From Streptomyces cylindrosporus (GTDB lineage Bacteria; Actinomycetota; Actinomycetes; Streptomycetales; Streptomycetaceae): DNA of 64,000 nucleotides. Location of the stretch: assembly GCF_022698165.1 (NCBI RefSeq), contig NZ_JALDAY010000016.1:124001-188000 (forward strand), read 5' to 3'. How positions within the stretch are numbered: the first letter of the stretch is position 1; every line of letters begins with the position of its first letter. The translations under genes were made by a program, and so were the position numbers. Positions 15,089 through 23,409 of the stretch are shown here, one piece after another. The notes beneath the pieces were generated by a model, which had not been told where the DNA came from, did not search any database, and saw only the letters and a program-made list of their open reading frames with translations.

Positions 15089-15751
15089 GATCGCGGCGAT
15101 GTCGAACTGGAGGCGGACCTTCTCGCTCACCATCGCACCGCCCTCCGCCAGTCGCTGGTTGTAACTCAGGCCCCACTCCGAGCGGTTGATGGTGGTCGTG
15201 CCGTCGAAGCCCACCCGCTCGTCCCCGAACGCGTCGGTGACATGGCCGATGTAGGTGAGCTCCAGGTCCACCGGGCGGGTGACGTTCTTGATGGTGAGGT
15301 CGCCGGTCATGCGGTAGACGTCGTTGCCCGCGAGGCGTACTGCCGTACTGGTGAAACGCATCTGCGGATAGGCGCGGGCGTCCAGGAAGTCGCGGCCGAC
15401 CAGGTGGGCGTCGCGCTGTTCCACGCCGGTGTCGACGGACGCGGTGGACAGGACGATCTCGGCGCGCGAGCGCGAGGGGTCGCGGCCGTCGAAGTAGAGG
15501 CGGCTCTCGAACTCCGTGAACGCCCCGCGCACGGTCGTCACCAGGGCATGCCGTACGGAGAAGCCGATCCGGCTGTGCGCCGGGTCGACGACCCACTCCC
15601 CGGTCAGTGCAGCGAGGGCCGGATCCAGCACGCCGGTCGGCGCGAACTGCTGCTGTCCGGGGCGGTGTTGGGGAGCGGCGGGGGGCGTGGGGGGGGGGGG
15701 GGGGGGGGGAGCCGGGCGGCGCAGGGACGCAGCACGGGTGAACAGGTTCAT
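15077..15751 (-). CDS. YceI family lipocalin-like protein with poly-proline N-terminus
   Basis: 224 aa. The YceI domain runs from about residue 50: GEWVVDPAHSRIGFSVRHAL, FESRLYFDGRDPSRSRAE, DFLDARAYPQMRFTSTAV and DGTTTINRSEWGLSYN. YceI proteins form a beta-barrel that binds polyisoprenoid lipids. No signal peptide is evident, as is usual for streptomycete members. The N-terminus contains seven prolines encoded by an unbroken run of 21 C (21 G on the plus strand, 15689-15709), a site prone to slippage. An in-frame GTG near residue 41 could serve as an alternative start that avoids the tract. Confidence 0.87.
   Translation of the reverse strand: MNLFTRAASLRRPAPPPPPPPTPPAAPQHRPGQQQFAPTGVLDPALAALTGEWVVDPAHSRIGFSVRHALVTTVRGAFTEFESRLYFDGRDPSRSRAEIVLSTASVDTGVEQRDAHLVGRDFLDARAYPQMRFTSTAVRLAGNDVYRMTGDLTIKNVTRPVDLELTYIGHVTDAFGDERVGFDGTTTINRSEWGLSYNQRLAEGGAMVSEKVRLQFDIAAIRMS
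15689..15709. repeat. 21-nt homopolymeric G tract inside the YceI gene
   Basis: Twenty-one consecutive G on the plus strand, in the coding sequence at codons 15-21. A one-base change would frameshift the protein if translation starts at 15751. It may be a slippage hotspot or an assembly-length uncertainty. Confidence 0.85.
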
Positions 15752-15970
15752 GATTCACGTAACTACGTCATGGCAGGAAGTGCCGCAAGACACCTTCCGG
15801 ACCCGCACACACGGTCGGCACGAATTGTTTCCACGTCGCTCACCTGTGCGGTTCGCCGTACGACTTTGCCGGCTCTTTACAACCTGTGTCCCGGCTGTCT
15901 CGTCTCTCCGCTCGATCAATGACACAGCCCGCCGGCCGACCACCGGCGGGCCGACGAAAGAGAGCGATTC

Positions 15971-16327
15971 ATGCGCCGAACCGGCTTCAGTGCCCTGGCC
16001 CTCGCCTGCACGGCCGTACTGGCGGGCGCGCTGCCCGCGTTCGCCGACGGGACGTCCCCGGCCCCGACCGCCGTTCCGAGCCGGGCCGCCACCAAGGCGC
16101 CCAGCCCCGCCCCGAGCGAGGCGCGCACCCCCACCACCGAGCCGACCCGGGTGCCGTCCGGCCAGGTCTCCGTCGTGCCGAGCGGAGCGCCCGACACCGG
16201 TGTGGCGCCCACCTCCTCGGACTCCTCCGACACCGGCGCCCTGGTGGGCGGGGGCGCCGGTGCGGCCCTCGTCCTCGGCGGCGGCGCCGTCGTCCTCGTG
16301 CGCCGCCGGCGGGCGAACGGGGCATGA
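15971..16327 (+). CDS. small secreted surface protein with degenerate sorting signal
   Basis: 118 aa: signal peptide (LALACTAVLAGALPAFA, cleavage near residue 25), a Pro/Ser/Thr/Ala-rich stalk, then a C-terminal hydrophobic helix (GALVGGGAGAALVLGGGAVVLV) and a basic tail RRRRANGA. This is the layout of a sortase substrate, but no LPXTG is present; PDTG and SDTG before the helix are the nearest matches. Its stop overlaps the start of the class F sortase gene by 4 bp, so the two are coupled. It could be the sortase's substrate or simply a membrane-anchored stalk protein. Confidence 0.75.
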   Translation: MRRTGFSALALACTAVLAGALPAFADGTSPAPTAVPSRAATKAPSPAPSEARTPTTEPTRVPSGQVSVVPSGAPDTGVAPTSSDSSDTGALVGGGAGAALVLGGGAVVLVRRRRANGA

Positions 16328-16941
16328 GCCGGCTGCCCGGGCGCGCCCTCGCCGCGGTCGCCCTGGCCGCGCTGCTCGCCGGCTGCGGCGGCACCGGCGC
16401 CACGACCGGGAGTTCCGCGAGCCGGCCGTCCACCTCGGCCACGCCTCCGCCCGCCGCCAAGTCGGTGCCGACGGTGGGGCGATCGGTCCCGGTCGGGCTC
16501 CGGATACCGGCCATCGGGGTCGACACCCCGGTGATGAAGCTGGGCCTGGCCGGGGACGGCAGCGTGCAGGTGCCGCCGATCGCGGCGCACGACCGGGCGG
16601 GCTGGTACGAGCACTCCCCGACGCCGGGGCAGACCGGCCCGTCGGTGATCCTCGGCCATGTCACGGTCGGCGCCTACGGGGACGGAGTCTTCCGGCACCT
16701 GGCCGACCTCGAGCAGGGCGCGAGGATCGAGGTGCGCCTGGCCAACGGCAAGGCTGCGGAGTTCGCCGTCACGAGGGTGGAGACGGTGGCCAAGGCCGAG
16801 TTCCCCACGGGTGAGGTGTACGGGAACGTCGACCGGCCGGAGCTGCGGCTCATCACCTGCGGCGGCCCGCGCACCGGTGACGGCTATCAGGACAATGTGA
16901 TCGTCTTCGCGACGCTCGGATCGGCGGCCGCGAAGCACTGA
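16324..16941 (+). CDS. class F sortase
   Basis: 205 aa. N-terminal lipoprotein-like signal with LAALLAGCGG, a Ser/Thr/Pro linker, then the sortase barrel: GLRIPAIGVDTPVMKLGL, WYEHSPTPGQTGPSVILGH (catalytic His), and LRLITCGGPR (catalytic Cys, with the following Arg). Class F enzymes are the usual non-housekeeping sortases of streptomycetes and often have a membrane-anchored N-terminus. It would join a surface protein to the cell wall or another acceptor. Coupled to the upstream small surface protein; the ECF sigma gene begins 88 bp downstream after a hairpin. Confidence 0.88.
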   Translation: MSRLPGRALAAVALAALLAGCGGTGATTGSSASRPSTSATPPPAAKSVPTVGRSVPVGLRIPAIGVDTPVMKLGLAGDGSVQVPPIAAHDRAGWYEHSPTPGQTGPSVILGHVTVGAYGDGVFRHLADLEQGARIEVRLANGKAAEFAVTRVETVAKAEFPTGEVYGNVDRPELRLITCGGPRTGDGYQDNVIVFATLGSAAAKH

Positions 16942-16955
16942 GCCGCCGTCCGGAT

Positions 16956-16989
16956 CCCGGACCGACGGAACGTACGCCGACGGTCCGGG
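16956..16989 (+). terminator. hairpin after the sortase gene
   Basis: CCCGGACCGACGG (16956-16968) pairs with CCGACGGTCCGGG (16977-16989), 13 bp with one mismatch and an 8-nt loop, 14 bp past the sortase stop. No T tract. It would separate the sortase transcript from the ECF sigma gene. Confidence 0.5.
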
Positions 16990-17029
16990 CTCTACCCCTA
17001 CGAGCGCCCCACCCCCCACCTGGAGAACC

Positions 17030-17521
17030 TTGAAACGGTCCCGCGAGAAGGCAGCGTCCGAACTGTTCGCCGCCCTCTACCCGCGTCTCGCCGGCTGGTG
17101 CCGCCGTCTCGTCGACGACGACGAGACGGCCCACGAGATCGCCTCGGAGGCGTTCACCCGCCTGTGGGCCCGCTGGACGTCCGTCGCGGAACCGCGCGGC
17201 TTCCTGTACGTCACCGCGGCCAACCTCGTCCGGGACCACTGGCGCAAACTGGAGCGCGAGCGCCGGGCCGTGCGCCGGGCGACGACGGAGGCCGCGGTGG
17301 CCCCGCACGCAGAACAGACGGATCCTTCGGTACGACTCCTCGTGCAGTCCCTGCCCGAACGCCTGCGGGTCCCGATCCTGCTGCACTACTACGCTGACAT
17401 GCCGATCCGGGAGGTGTCCGTGCTCACCGGACGCAAGGAAGGAACCGTCAAGGCCGACCTCCACACGGCCCGCGAACTGCTCCGCGCCCACCTGAGGAGA
17501 AGCCTTGATCACACACTCTGA
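17030..17521 (+). CDS. ECF RNA polymerase sigma factor
   Basis: 163 aa from TTG at 17030 with TGGAGAAC upstream. Region sigma2 includes VDDDETAHEIASEAFTRLWARW and PRGFLYVTAANLVRDHWRK; region sigma4 includes SLPERLRVPILLHYYADMP and IREVSVLTGRKEGTVKADLH, an HTH. It is shorter than many ECF factors but both core regions are present. The next gene starts at an overlapping TTG 17 bp before the stop and encodes a one-helix membrane protein, in the position of an anti-sigma factor. Confidence 0.9.
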   Translation: MKRSREKAASELFAALYPRLAGWCRRLVDDDETAHEIASEAFTRLWARWTSVAEPRGFLYVTAANLVRDHWRKLERERRAVRRATTEAAVAPHAEQTDPSVRLLVQSLPERLRVPILLHYYADMPIREVSVLTGRKEGTVKADLHTARELLRAHLRRSLDHTL

Positions 17522-18008
17522 CGAGGGCCCGGACCACGACCCCGAGGACCCCCTCACCGTCATCCTGCGCCCGCCGGCCGAGTACCTGGGCCCGCCCGCC
17601 GGCCGCTACGAGGCGATCCGCCGCGGCGCCGCCCGCCGCCGGCTCCTGCGCGCCGCGGCCGGTGCCGCCCTGACCTGCGGCGTCGCGGCCCTCGTCATCC
17701 TGCCGCTGCGGCTCACGGCCTCCGACACCCCCGGCGCGCCGACCGTCCCGCTCGCCCCGCCGCCCGCGAGCAGCCCCTCGGCCGTGCCCAGCCCCTCCGT
17801 CTCCTCCCAGGACTCGGTCCCCACGAAGGCGCCGAGCGACAGCGCCGCCCCCGACAGGTCCGCCACCGCGGTCCCCGGCGTGCGTTCCCCGACCCCGACC
17901 GCCCCGACCACCACCCCGACCACCTCGTCCACCCGGACCACCCGGCCGTCGACGGCGTCGAGCCAGGCGCCCTCCGCCCGGCCCTCGACCACCGCGGACC
18001 GCCCCTGA
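17505..18008 (+). CDS. single-pass membrane protein, probable partner of the ECF sigma factor
   Basis: 167 aa from TTG at 17505. A short acidic cytoplasmic head (residues 1-45, ending in RRGAARRRLLRAA), one transmembrane helix (about 50-72, ALTCGVAALVILPLRL), then an external Pro/Ser/Thr-rich tail of about 95 residues without folded-domain features. The gene overlaps the sigma gene by 17 bp, so it is co-translated. Position and topology suit an anti-sigma or sigma-tethering protein, but no zinc-finger anti-sigma motif is seen, so the role is inferred from context only. Confidence 0.65.
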   Translation: MITHSDEGPDHDPEDPLTVILRPPAEYLGPPAGRYEAIRRGAARRRLLRAAAGAALTCGVAALVILPLRLTASDTPGAPTVPLAPPPASSPSAVPSPSVSSQDSVPTKAPSDSAAPDRSATAVPGVRSPTPTAPTTTPTTSSTRTTRPSTASSQAPSARPSTTADRP

Positions 18009-18016
18009 AAGGAGTT

Positions 18017-18045
18017 TTGAACGCGTTCAGAAACAGGCGTACGCT
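18017..18045 (+). promoter_or_regulatory. promoter with palindromic operator for a leaderless gene
   Basis: TTGAAC (18017-18022) and TACGCT (18040-18045) are 17 bp apart, which places the start of transcription at about the ATG at 18052, implying a leaderless mRNA. The -35 is inside TGAACGCGTTCA (18018-18029), a perfect 12-bp palindrome of the kind bound by TetR-family dimers. Confidence 0.6.
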
Positions 18046-18051
18046 GCCGCC

Positions 18052-18576
18052 ATGAGCGACAGAGCCGCCCTGCTGAAGGGCATCCGCGCCTGGCTGGTCC
18101 TGTTCGTCGTCTGCCTGGTGCTCAGCGGCGCCACGGCCTTCCCCCTGGTCCACGAACTTCGCTGGACCGAGGACCTGCTCAGGTGGCTGTCCGTGCCGGA
18201 GCACCTGCCCGCGCTCATGGAGTGGATCGAGCGCGTCCGGCGCGGCCTCGACACCGCCGACACCGACTACCCCTTCCTGCTCTACGGCACGGACTGGCTC
18301 GCCTTCGCCCACCTCGTCATCGCGGTCGCCTTCTACGGCCCCTACCGCGACCCCGTCCGCAACATCTGGGCCGTCGAGTTCGCGATGATCGCCTGCGCCG
18401 GCATCATCCCGCTCGCGCTGATCTGCGGCCCGATCCGCGGGATCCCCTTCTGGTGGTCGGTGATCGACATGTCGTTCGGGGTGTTCGGCGTGCTCCCGCT
18501 GTACGTCGTCCGGCGCAAGATCAAGCGCCTGGAAACCCTGACCACCCCGAACCCCGCCCCGGCGCTCGCTACTTGA
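18052..18576 (+). CDS. conserved four-helix membrane protein, function unknown
   Basis: 174 aa with about four hydrophobic segments (AWLVLFVVCLVLSGATAF near the N-terminus; LLYGTDWLAFAHLVIAVAFY; AMIACAGIIPLALICG; and a final one containing VFGVLPLYVV), and a basic C-terminal end. I do not recognise a functional family. No ribosome-binding site precedes the ATG, and the promoter spacing indicates a leaderless transcript. A palindrome overlapping the -35 suggests a TetR-type repressor encoded elsewhere, since none lies beside it. The last 8 bp overlap the 3' end of the convergent serine-hydrolase gene. Confidence 0.75.
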   Translation: MSDRAALLKGIRAWLVLFVVCLVLSGATAFPLVHELRWTEDLLRWLSVPEHLPALMEWIERVRRGLDTADTDYPFLLYGTDWLAFAHLVIAVAFYGPYRDPVRNIWAVEFAMIACAGIIPLALICGPIRGIPFWWSVIDMSFGVFGVLPLYVVRRKIKRLETLTTPNPAPALAT

Positions 18577-19720
18577 GCGCGGCGAGCACGATCCGCTCGG
18601 CCACCTTGTTCATGTCCTCGCTCTTCGAGTCGGTCGAGTTGACGGAGTAGACCAGGGTCCGGCGCAGGTCCCGGCTCCCGCCGACCGCCGTGCTGTAGCC
18701 GTACCGCGCCCCCGACTTGAACCAGTACACCTCCCCGTCCAGCTCGAACCGCTGGAACCCCGCGCTGTAGGTGGCCCCCTCGATGCCGGCCGGTACCGTG
18801 AACATCTCCTCCAACTCCGGCCCGGGCGGCACGATCCGGCCCCCGAACAGCGCCGTCACGAGCCGTTGCAGATCGGCGGTCGTGGAGATCATGTCGCCGG
18901 CCGCGAACCGGTCCGCCTGGTTCCAGTCGGTCACGTCGACCAGTTCGGTCGTCCCGTCCGCCCGCCGCACCGCCTGGTAGCCGTGGTTGTGCGGGCCCCG
19001 GATGCGGGGATCGGTGCCGGGGAAGTACGTGTCCCGCATGCCGGCCGGGCGCAGCACGAGACGGGCGACCTCGTCGGCGTACGGGCGTCCCGTCACCTTC
19101 TCGATCAGCAGGCCGAGGACCGTGTAGTTGATGTTGAGGTAGTCCTGCTGTGTGCCGGGCCGGAACTCGGGGCCCTTGGCCACCGCGGACGCCACCACCT
19201 GCCGCGGGGTGAGCGTGTCGAAGCGGTGCGCGTACTGCTCCTCGAAGGTGTCGCCCCAGCCGTCGCCCGGCTGGATGCCGCTGGTGTGGTTCAGCAACTG
19301 CCGTACGGTGACGGGCTCGAAGGCGCGGGTGAGCAGGCCGGGGAGGTAGTGCTGGACCGGTGTGCCGAGGTCGATCCGGCCTTGTGCCGCCAGCTTCAGT
19401 ACGGCCGCCGCCGTCACCACCTTCGTCGTGGAACCGGCCCGGAAGCGGGCGTCGGGGTCGGCCGCCGTGCCGCTCGCCAGGTCGTGCACGCCCGCGCTGC
19501 CGCGCCAACTGCCCGCCGTGCCGCCGACCCTGACCAGCGCGGCAGTGGCGTCGGCGTCGGGGATCCCGGCGATCGCGGCGCGCAGGGCGCTGGCGTCGGG
19601 GGCGGTCGTGGTGCGGGCCGAGGCGGGCGCGGGTACGGCGAGGGCCGGTGCGGCCAGGGGGCCCGCGGTCAGGGCGAGGGCCACGGTGGCGGCGAGGACG
19701 GTCGGGGTGCGGGGGCGCAT
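18569..19720 (-). CDS. secreted serine hydrolase, class C beta-lactamase / DD-carboxypeptidase fold
   Basis: 383 aa from ATG at 19720, preceded by AGGAGCAG; an in-frame ATG at 19762 lies farther upstream without that spacing. Signal peptide VLAATVALALTAGPLAAPALA. Active-site SxxK is in FRAGSTTKVVTAAAV, YxN is in QDYLNINYTVLG, and the third element is probably WFKSGARYGY. This is the R61 DD-peptidase / esterase branch. It would act outside the cell on peptidoglycan peptides or esters; the exact substrate is not evident. Confidence 0.88.
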   Translation of the reverse strand: MRPRTPTVLAATVALALTAGPLAAPALAVPAPASARTTTAPDASALRAAIAGIPDADATAALVRVGGTAGSWRGSAGVHDLASGTAADPDARFRAGSTTKVVTAAAVLKLAAQGRIDLGTPVQHYLPGLLTRAFEPVTVRQLLNHTSGIQPGDGWGDTFEEQYAHRFDTLTPRQVVASAVAKGPEFRPGTQQDYLNINYTVLGLLIEKVTGRPYADEVARLVLRPAGMRDTYFPGTDPRIRGPHNHGYQAVRRADGTTELVDVTDWNQADRFAAGDMISTTADLQRLVTALFGGRIVPPGPELEEMFTVPAGIEGATYSAGFQRFELDGEVYWFKSGARYGYSTAVGGSRDLRRTLVYSVNSTDSKSEDMNKVAERIVLAALK

Positions 19721-19986
19721 GGGCTGCTCCTGGGAGGCGTCGCGCTGGATGTCGTAGATCATCCTGAGGCGGTCGAGGCACCCGCGGATCGTCGGCGGGG
19801 AGGGGACGGCACCCCGACCGGACCCGGAACAAATCCCCTACAGCGCAAGGGAGTTGTGAGGGTTCACCCCTACGGGTGGGGCAGGTCCGTGCCGAAAAAG
19901 TGTTATCGCGAGGCCGCCCCCGCCGTCACCGGAGGTGTGATCTCCGACATTGCCAACCGCGGGGGCCCGGCTGAGAGGGTGCGGGC

Positions 19987-21654
19987 ATGAGGACGTATGC
20001 CGAGACCGGACGGCACTGGCGTGCCACCATCACCGCGGCGCAGGCCGGTGACCGGCAGGCGCTGGACGAGCTGGTCGCCGGCTGGCTGCCGCTGGTCTAC
20101 AACGTCGTCGGCCGCGCCCTGAACGGGCACGCGGACGTCGACGACGTCGTCCAGGAGACCATGCTGCGCGCGGTCGACAACCTCGGTTCGCTGCGCGACC
20201 CGGACAGCTTCCGGTCCTGGCTGATGGCCATCGCGATGCGGCAGATACGGGACCGGGCGCGCCGCAGGTCCCCGCAGCAGCTGGACGAGAGCGCGGCCCG
20301 CGAGGCCGCCGACTTCGCCGAACTCACCGTGCTGCGGCTCCAGTTGGAGGGCCAGCGGCGCGAGGTCGCGGAGGCGGTGCGCTGGCTGGACGACGAGGAC
20401 CGGCAACTGCTGTCGCTGTGGTGGCTGGAGGTCGCGGGGGAGCTGACCCGGCGCGAGCTGGCCGACGCGGTCGGCATCAGCCGGCAGCACGCGGCGGTCC
20501 GCGTCCAGCGGATGAAGGAGCGACTGGAGACCGCGCGCGGGATCGTGCGCGCGCTGGACGGCGCCTGCCCCGGGCTGCGGGAGCTGACCGGCCGCTGGGA
20601 CGGCCGCCCCGACTCGGTCTGGCGCAAGCGCCTGGCCCGGCACATCCGGGGCTGCGCCTACTGCGGCGACGCGCGCGAGTCCGTCGTACCGGCCGAGCGC
20701 CTGCTCGTCGGCCTCGCGCTGGTGCCGCTGCCCGCCGGCTTCACGCTCTCGCTGGCCTTCGGCGCCAAGACGGCCGCGGCCGCCACCTCGGCCGGCTGGT
20801 CCGCGAAGCTGCTCGGCGTCCTGACCAAGCCCGCCGTCGCCGTCACGGCGGGCGCGACGATCGTCGCGGGCGGCGCGTACGTCGTCACCCGGCCCGCCGA
20901 CCCCTCGCCCCCGCGCGCCACGGTCACCCCCACGGCCGCGAGCACCCACCGCGCACCGCCCGCCACCGCCACGACCTCACCGCCGCCCTCCCCGTCCCCG
21001 TCACCGTCACCGACGAAGAAGACCGAGCTGTACGGCAGTGTCGTCGACGCCGTGGACACGGCACCGGACCCGGACACCCCGCCCGCCGCGCTGCCGCACC
21101 GCCCGGAGTCCGGCATCACCAGCACCGGCGGGGCGCACGCCGTCATGAACCACCGCGGCGACAGCGTGACCCTCACCGGCCGGGGCTATGTCCTGGTCCG
21201 CTGGCAGATCACCCCGTCGTCCCGCTCCGGCAGCCTGGTCCCGCCCGCCTGGACCGGCCTGAAGGGCAAGCTCTTCCACGTGGCCTCGGGCGGCGGCCGC
21301 CGCATGGACGACCCGGTCAGCGCGACGGACCCCACCGCCACCGGCATGGGCAGCACGACCACGGGCTACGACGTCCTGCCCGCCGGCACCCAGCAGATGT
21401 GGCAGAACGAGTACTTCTACCTCGACGGCACGGTCACCCTCACCGTGAACGAACGCGGCGCCGACTACGGCCTCGCCGTCTTCCCGAGCAGCTGGGACGC
21501 GGCGGAGAAGGACATCACCACCGGCCCCGCCCAGGGCGCCATCCGCTACGGCCTGGTCCGCGACACCGGCAAGGACGACACCCCGGTACCGCAGTACGTC
21601 ACCCGGGCGACGCCCTCCGACCCGGCGACCGTGCTCCAACACTCCCGCGTCTAA
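19987..21654 (+). CDS. ECF sigma factor fused to zinc anti-sigma-like, membrane and external domains
   Basis: 555 aa. Residues about 25-100 are sigma2 (DVDDVVQETMLRAVDNL, DPDSFRSWLMAIAMRQIRD), about 130-190 sigma4 (LTRRELADAVGISRQHAAVRVQ). Then RHIRGCAYCGD shows the zinc-finger anti-sigma pattern HxxxCxxC (H219, C223, C226), followed by a hydrophobic helix at about 275-300, a Pro/Ser/Thr linker and a C-terminal beta-rich domain of about 200 residues. Sigma and anti-sigma functions seem joined in one membrane-tethered chain. Fused actinobacterial ECF groups with such extensions (I recall ECF52/53) are known. Release of the sigma part would need proteolysis or a conformational signal. Confidence 0.82.
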   Translation: MRTYAETGRHWRATITAAQAGDRQALDELVAGWLPLVYNVVGRALNGHADVDDVVQETMLRAVDNLGSLRDPDSFRSWLMAIAMRQIRDRARRRSPQQLDESAAREAADFAELTVLRLQLEGQRREVAEAVRWLDDEDRQLLSLWWLEVAGELTRRELADAVGISRQHAAVRVQRMKERLETARGIVRALDGACPGLRELTGRWDGRPDSVWRKRLARHIRGCAYCGDARESVVPAERLLVGLALVPLPAGFTLSLAFGAKTAAAATSAGWSAKLLGVLTKPAVAVTAGATIVAGGAYVVTRPADPSPPRATVTPTAASTHRAPPATATTSPPPSPSPSPSPTKKTELYGSVVDAVDTAPDPDTPPAALPHRPESGITSTGGAHAVMNHRGDSVTLTGRGYVLVRWQITPSSRSGSLVPPAWTGLKGKLFHVASGGGRRMDDPVSATDPTATGMGSTTTGYDVLPAGTQQMWQNEYFYLDGTVTLTVNERGADYGLAVFPSSWDAAEKDITTGPAQGAIRYGLVRDTGKDDTPVPQYVTRATPSDPATVLQHSRV

Positions 21655-22346
21655 CCGGCCTTGCGCAGGGCGCACAGCAGGTCGACGCGGTTCGTGGTGA
21701 TCGAGTCGACTCCCAGGCCGAGGAGGCGGCGCAGCGAGCGGCGGGTGTCGGGGGTCCAGGCCGAGACCAGATAGCCGGAGCGGTGGACGTGGGCCGTGAG
21801 GTCGTGGTCGAGCAGGGAGAAGCGGAAGTTGAGCCAGCGGGGGCGGATCGCCTCCAGGAGCGCGGGGCGGGCCGGGGCCAGGGTGGTGCGGGTCAGGGCG
21901 ATCTCGGCGGACGGGTCGGCGCCCCGGACCGCGAGCATCTCCGTGGCGCCCGCGCAGTAGTAGACGCGGTCCCGCGCCCCGGCCTCGCGCACGGCGCCCA
22001 CCACCCGGCGGGCCCCCTTCACGTCCGAGGTGCCGGGCAGGTCGATCATCAGGCGGCAGCCGTCGGTCGCGGCCAGCGCCTCGGCCAGCGTCGGCACCCC
22101 GCCGTCCGTGAGGCCGCGCACCTCGGCCGCCGACAGGGAGACGAGGGGGCGTTCGTGCCCCCACAGCCGCTCCAGCGTCTCGTCGTGCAGCAGCACCGGG
22201 ACACCGTCCCGGGTGAGCCGTACGTCGATCTCCACTGCGTCCGCGCCCTGTTCGAGCGCGGACCGCAGCGAGCCGATCGTGTTCTCGCGGACGCGGTAGG
22301 GGTCGCCGCGGTGGGCCACGGCGGTCACGTTCTGCATGGCGCCCAT
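21651..22346 (-). CDS. glycerophosphodiester phosphodiesterase family protein
   Basis: 231 aa. GDPD TIM-barrel motifs are present: VAHRGDPYRVRENTI (catalytic HR, E) and AVEIDVRLTRDGVPVLLHDETLER (E-x-D metal ligands, catalytic His), then WTPDT near the end. It hydrolyses glycerophosphodiesters to glycerol-3-phosphate and an alcohol. No signal peptide, so it should be cytoplasmic. Two ATG codons lie close together (22346 and 22337) and I keep the first. The stop codon overlaps the stop of the convergent sigma-fusion gene by 4 bp. Confidence 0.87.
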   Translation of the reverse strand: MGAMQNVTAVAHRGDPYRVRENTIGSLRSALEQGADAVEIDVRLTRDGVPVLLHDETLERLWGHERPLVSLSAAEVRGLTDGGVPTLAEALAATDGCRLMIDLPGTSDVKGARRVVGAVREAGARDRVYYCAGATEMLAVRGADPSAEIALTRTTLAPARPALLEAIRPRWLNFRFSLLDHDLTAHVHRSGYLVSAWTPDTRRSLRRLLGLGVDSITTNRVDLLCALRKAG

Positions 22347-22371
22347 TGTGCTGGTGCCGATCGTGCTCGTG

Positions 22372-23409
22372 TCAGGGGGCGAGCCAGCCCGCGGTGTACG
22401 TGTCGATCTCGTCCCTGATACGGGCCTTGCCCGCCTCGTCGAGGAAGGAGGCGTCGACCGCGTTCTTCGCGAGGGCCGCGAGGCCCTGCTCGTCGAGGTC
22501 GAGGAGGCGGGCGGCGACCGCGTACTCGTTGTTCAGGTCGGTGCCGAACATCGGCGGGTCGTCGGAGTTGATCGTCACCAGGATCCCGGCCTTCACGAAC
22601 TCCTTGACCGGGTGCTCGTCGAGGGTGCGGACCGCGCGCGTGGCGATGTTGGAGGTCGGGCAGACCTCCAGCGGGATCCGCCGCTCGGCCAGGTGCTCCA
22701 GCAGCCTCGGGTCCTGGAAGGAGTTCGTGCCGTGCCCGATGCGCTCGGCGCGCAGATGCGTCAGGGCGTCCCACACCGTCTCCGGGCCGGTGGTCTCCCC
22801 GGCGTGCGGCACCGAGCGCAGGCCGGCCGCGATCGCCCGGTCGAAGTACGGCTTGAACTGCGGCCGCGGTACGCCGATCTCCGGCCCGCCGAGCCCGAAC
22901 GAGACCAGCCCCTCGGGCCGCACCCTGTCGTCCGTCGCCAGCCGCGCCGTCTCCTCCGCGGCCTCCAGGCCGGCCTCGCCCGGAATGTCGAAGCACCAGC
23001 GCAGCACGGTCCCGAACTCGGCCTCGGCCGCCTTGCGGGCGTCCTCGATCGCGGCCATGAATGCCAGCTCGTCGATGTTGCGGCGGGTCGAGGACCAGGG
23101 CGTGATGGTCAGCTCGGCGTAGCGCACCTGCTGCCGGGCCAGGTCCCGCGCCACCTCGTACGTCAGCAGCCGGACGTCCTCCGGGGTGCGGATCAGGTCG
23201 ACGACGGACAGGTACACCTCGATGAAGTGGGCGAAGTCCGTGAAGGTGAAGTAGTCGACCAGGGCCTCGGGGTCGGTGGGGACCTTGGAGTCGGGGTGGC
23301 GGGCGGCCAGTTCCGAGACGATGCGGGGGGAGGCGGAGCCGACGTGGTGGACGTGGAGTTCGGCTTTCGGCAGGCCGGCGATGAAGGCGTGCGGGTCTTG
23401 GGTGCGCAA
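22372..23409 (-). CDS. adenosine deaminase superfamily protein, possibly aminodeoxyfutalosine deaminase
   Basis: 345 aa from TTG at 23409 with GGGGAGAAC upstream. Zinc ligands and catalytic residues of the deaminase barrel: AELHVHHVGSAS (the family's HxH), SVPHAGETTGPETVWDAL (His, Glu) and VTINSDDPPMFGT (Asp, Asp). The HVHH form in place of HxHLxG, and the LPKAELHVHHVGSAS start, resemble the Streptomyces branch that includes an enzyme (SCO5662, as I recall) shown to deaminate 6-aminodeoxyfutalosine in menaquinone synthesis. Adenosine deaminase remains possible. Confidence 0.85.
   Translation of the reverse strand: MRTQDPHAFIAGLPKAELHVHHVGSASPRIVSELAARHPDSKVPTDPEALVDYFTFTDFAHFIEVYLSVVDLIRTPEDVRLLTYEVARDLARQQVRYAELTITPWSSTRRNIDELAFMAAIEDARKAAEAEFGTVLRWCFDIPGEAGLEAAEETARLATDDRVRPEGLVSFGLGGPEIGVPRPQFKPYFDRAIAAGLRSVPHAGETTGPETVWDALTHLRAERIGHGTNSFQDPRLLEHLAERRIPLEVCPTSNIATRAVRTLDEHPVKEFVKAGILVTINSDDPPMFGTDLNNEYAVAARLLDLDEQGLAALAKNAVDASFLDEAGKARIRDEIDTYTAGWLAP

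Noticed and set aside
19940..19990. CGGGGGCCCGGCTGAGAGGG before the sigma-fusion gene looks like part of a TPP riboswitch.
   Set aside because: Only the CTGAGA word fits; the second conserved half (CCTGATCTGG region) is missing and the gene is not a thiamine gene.
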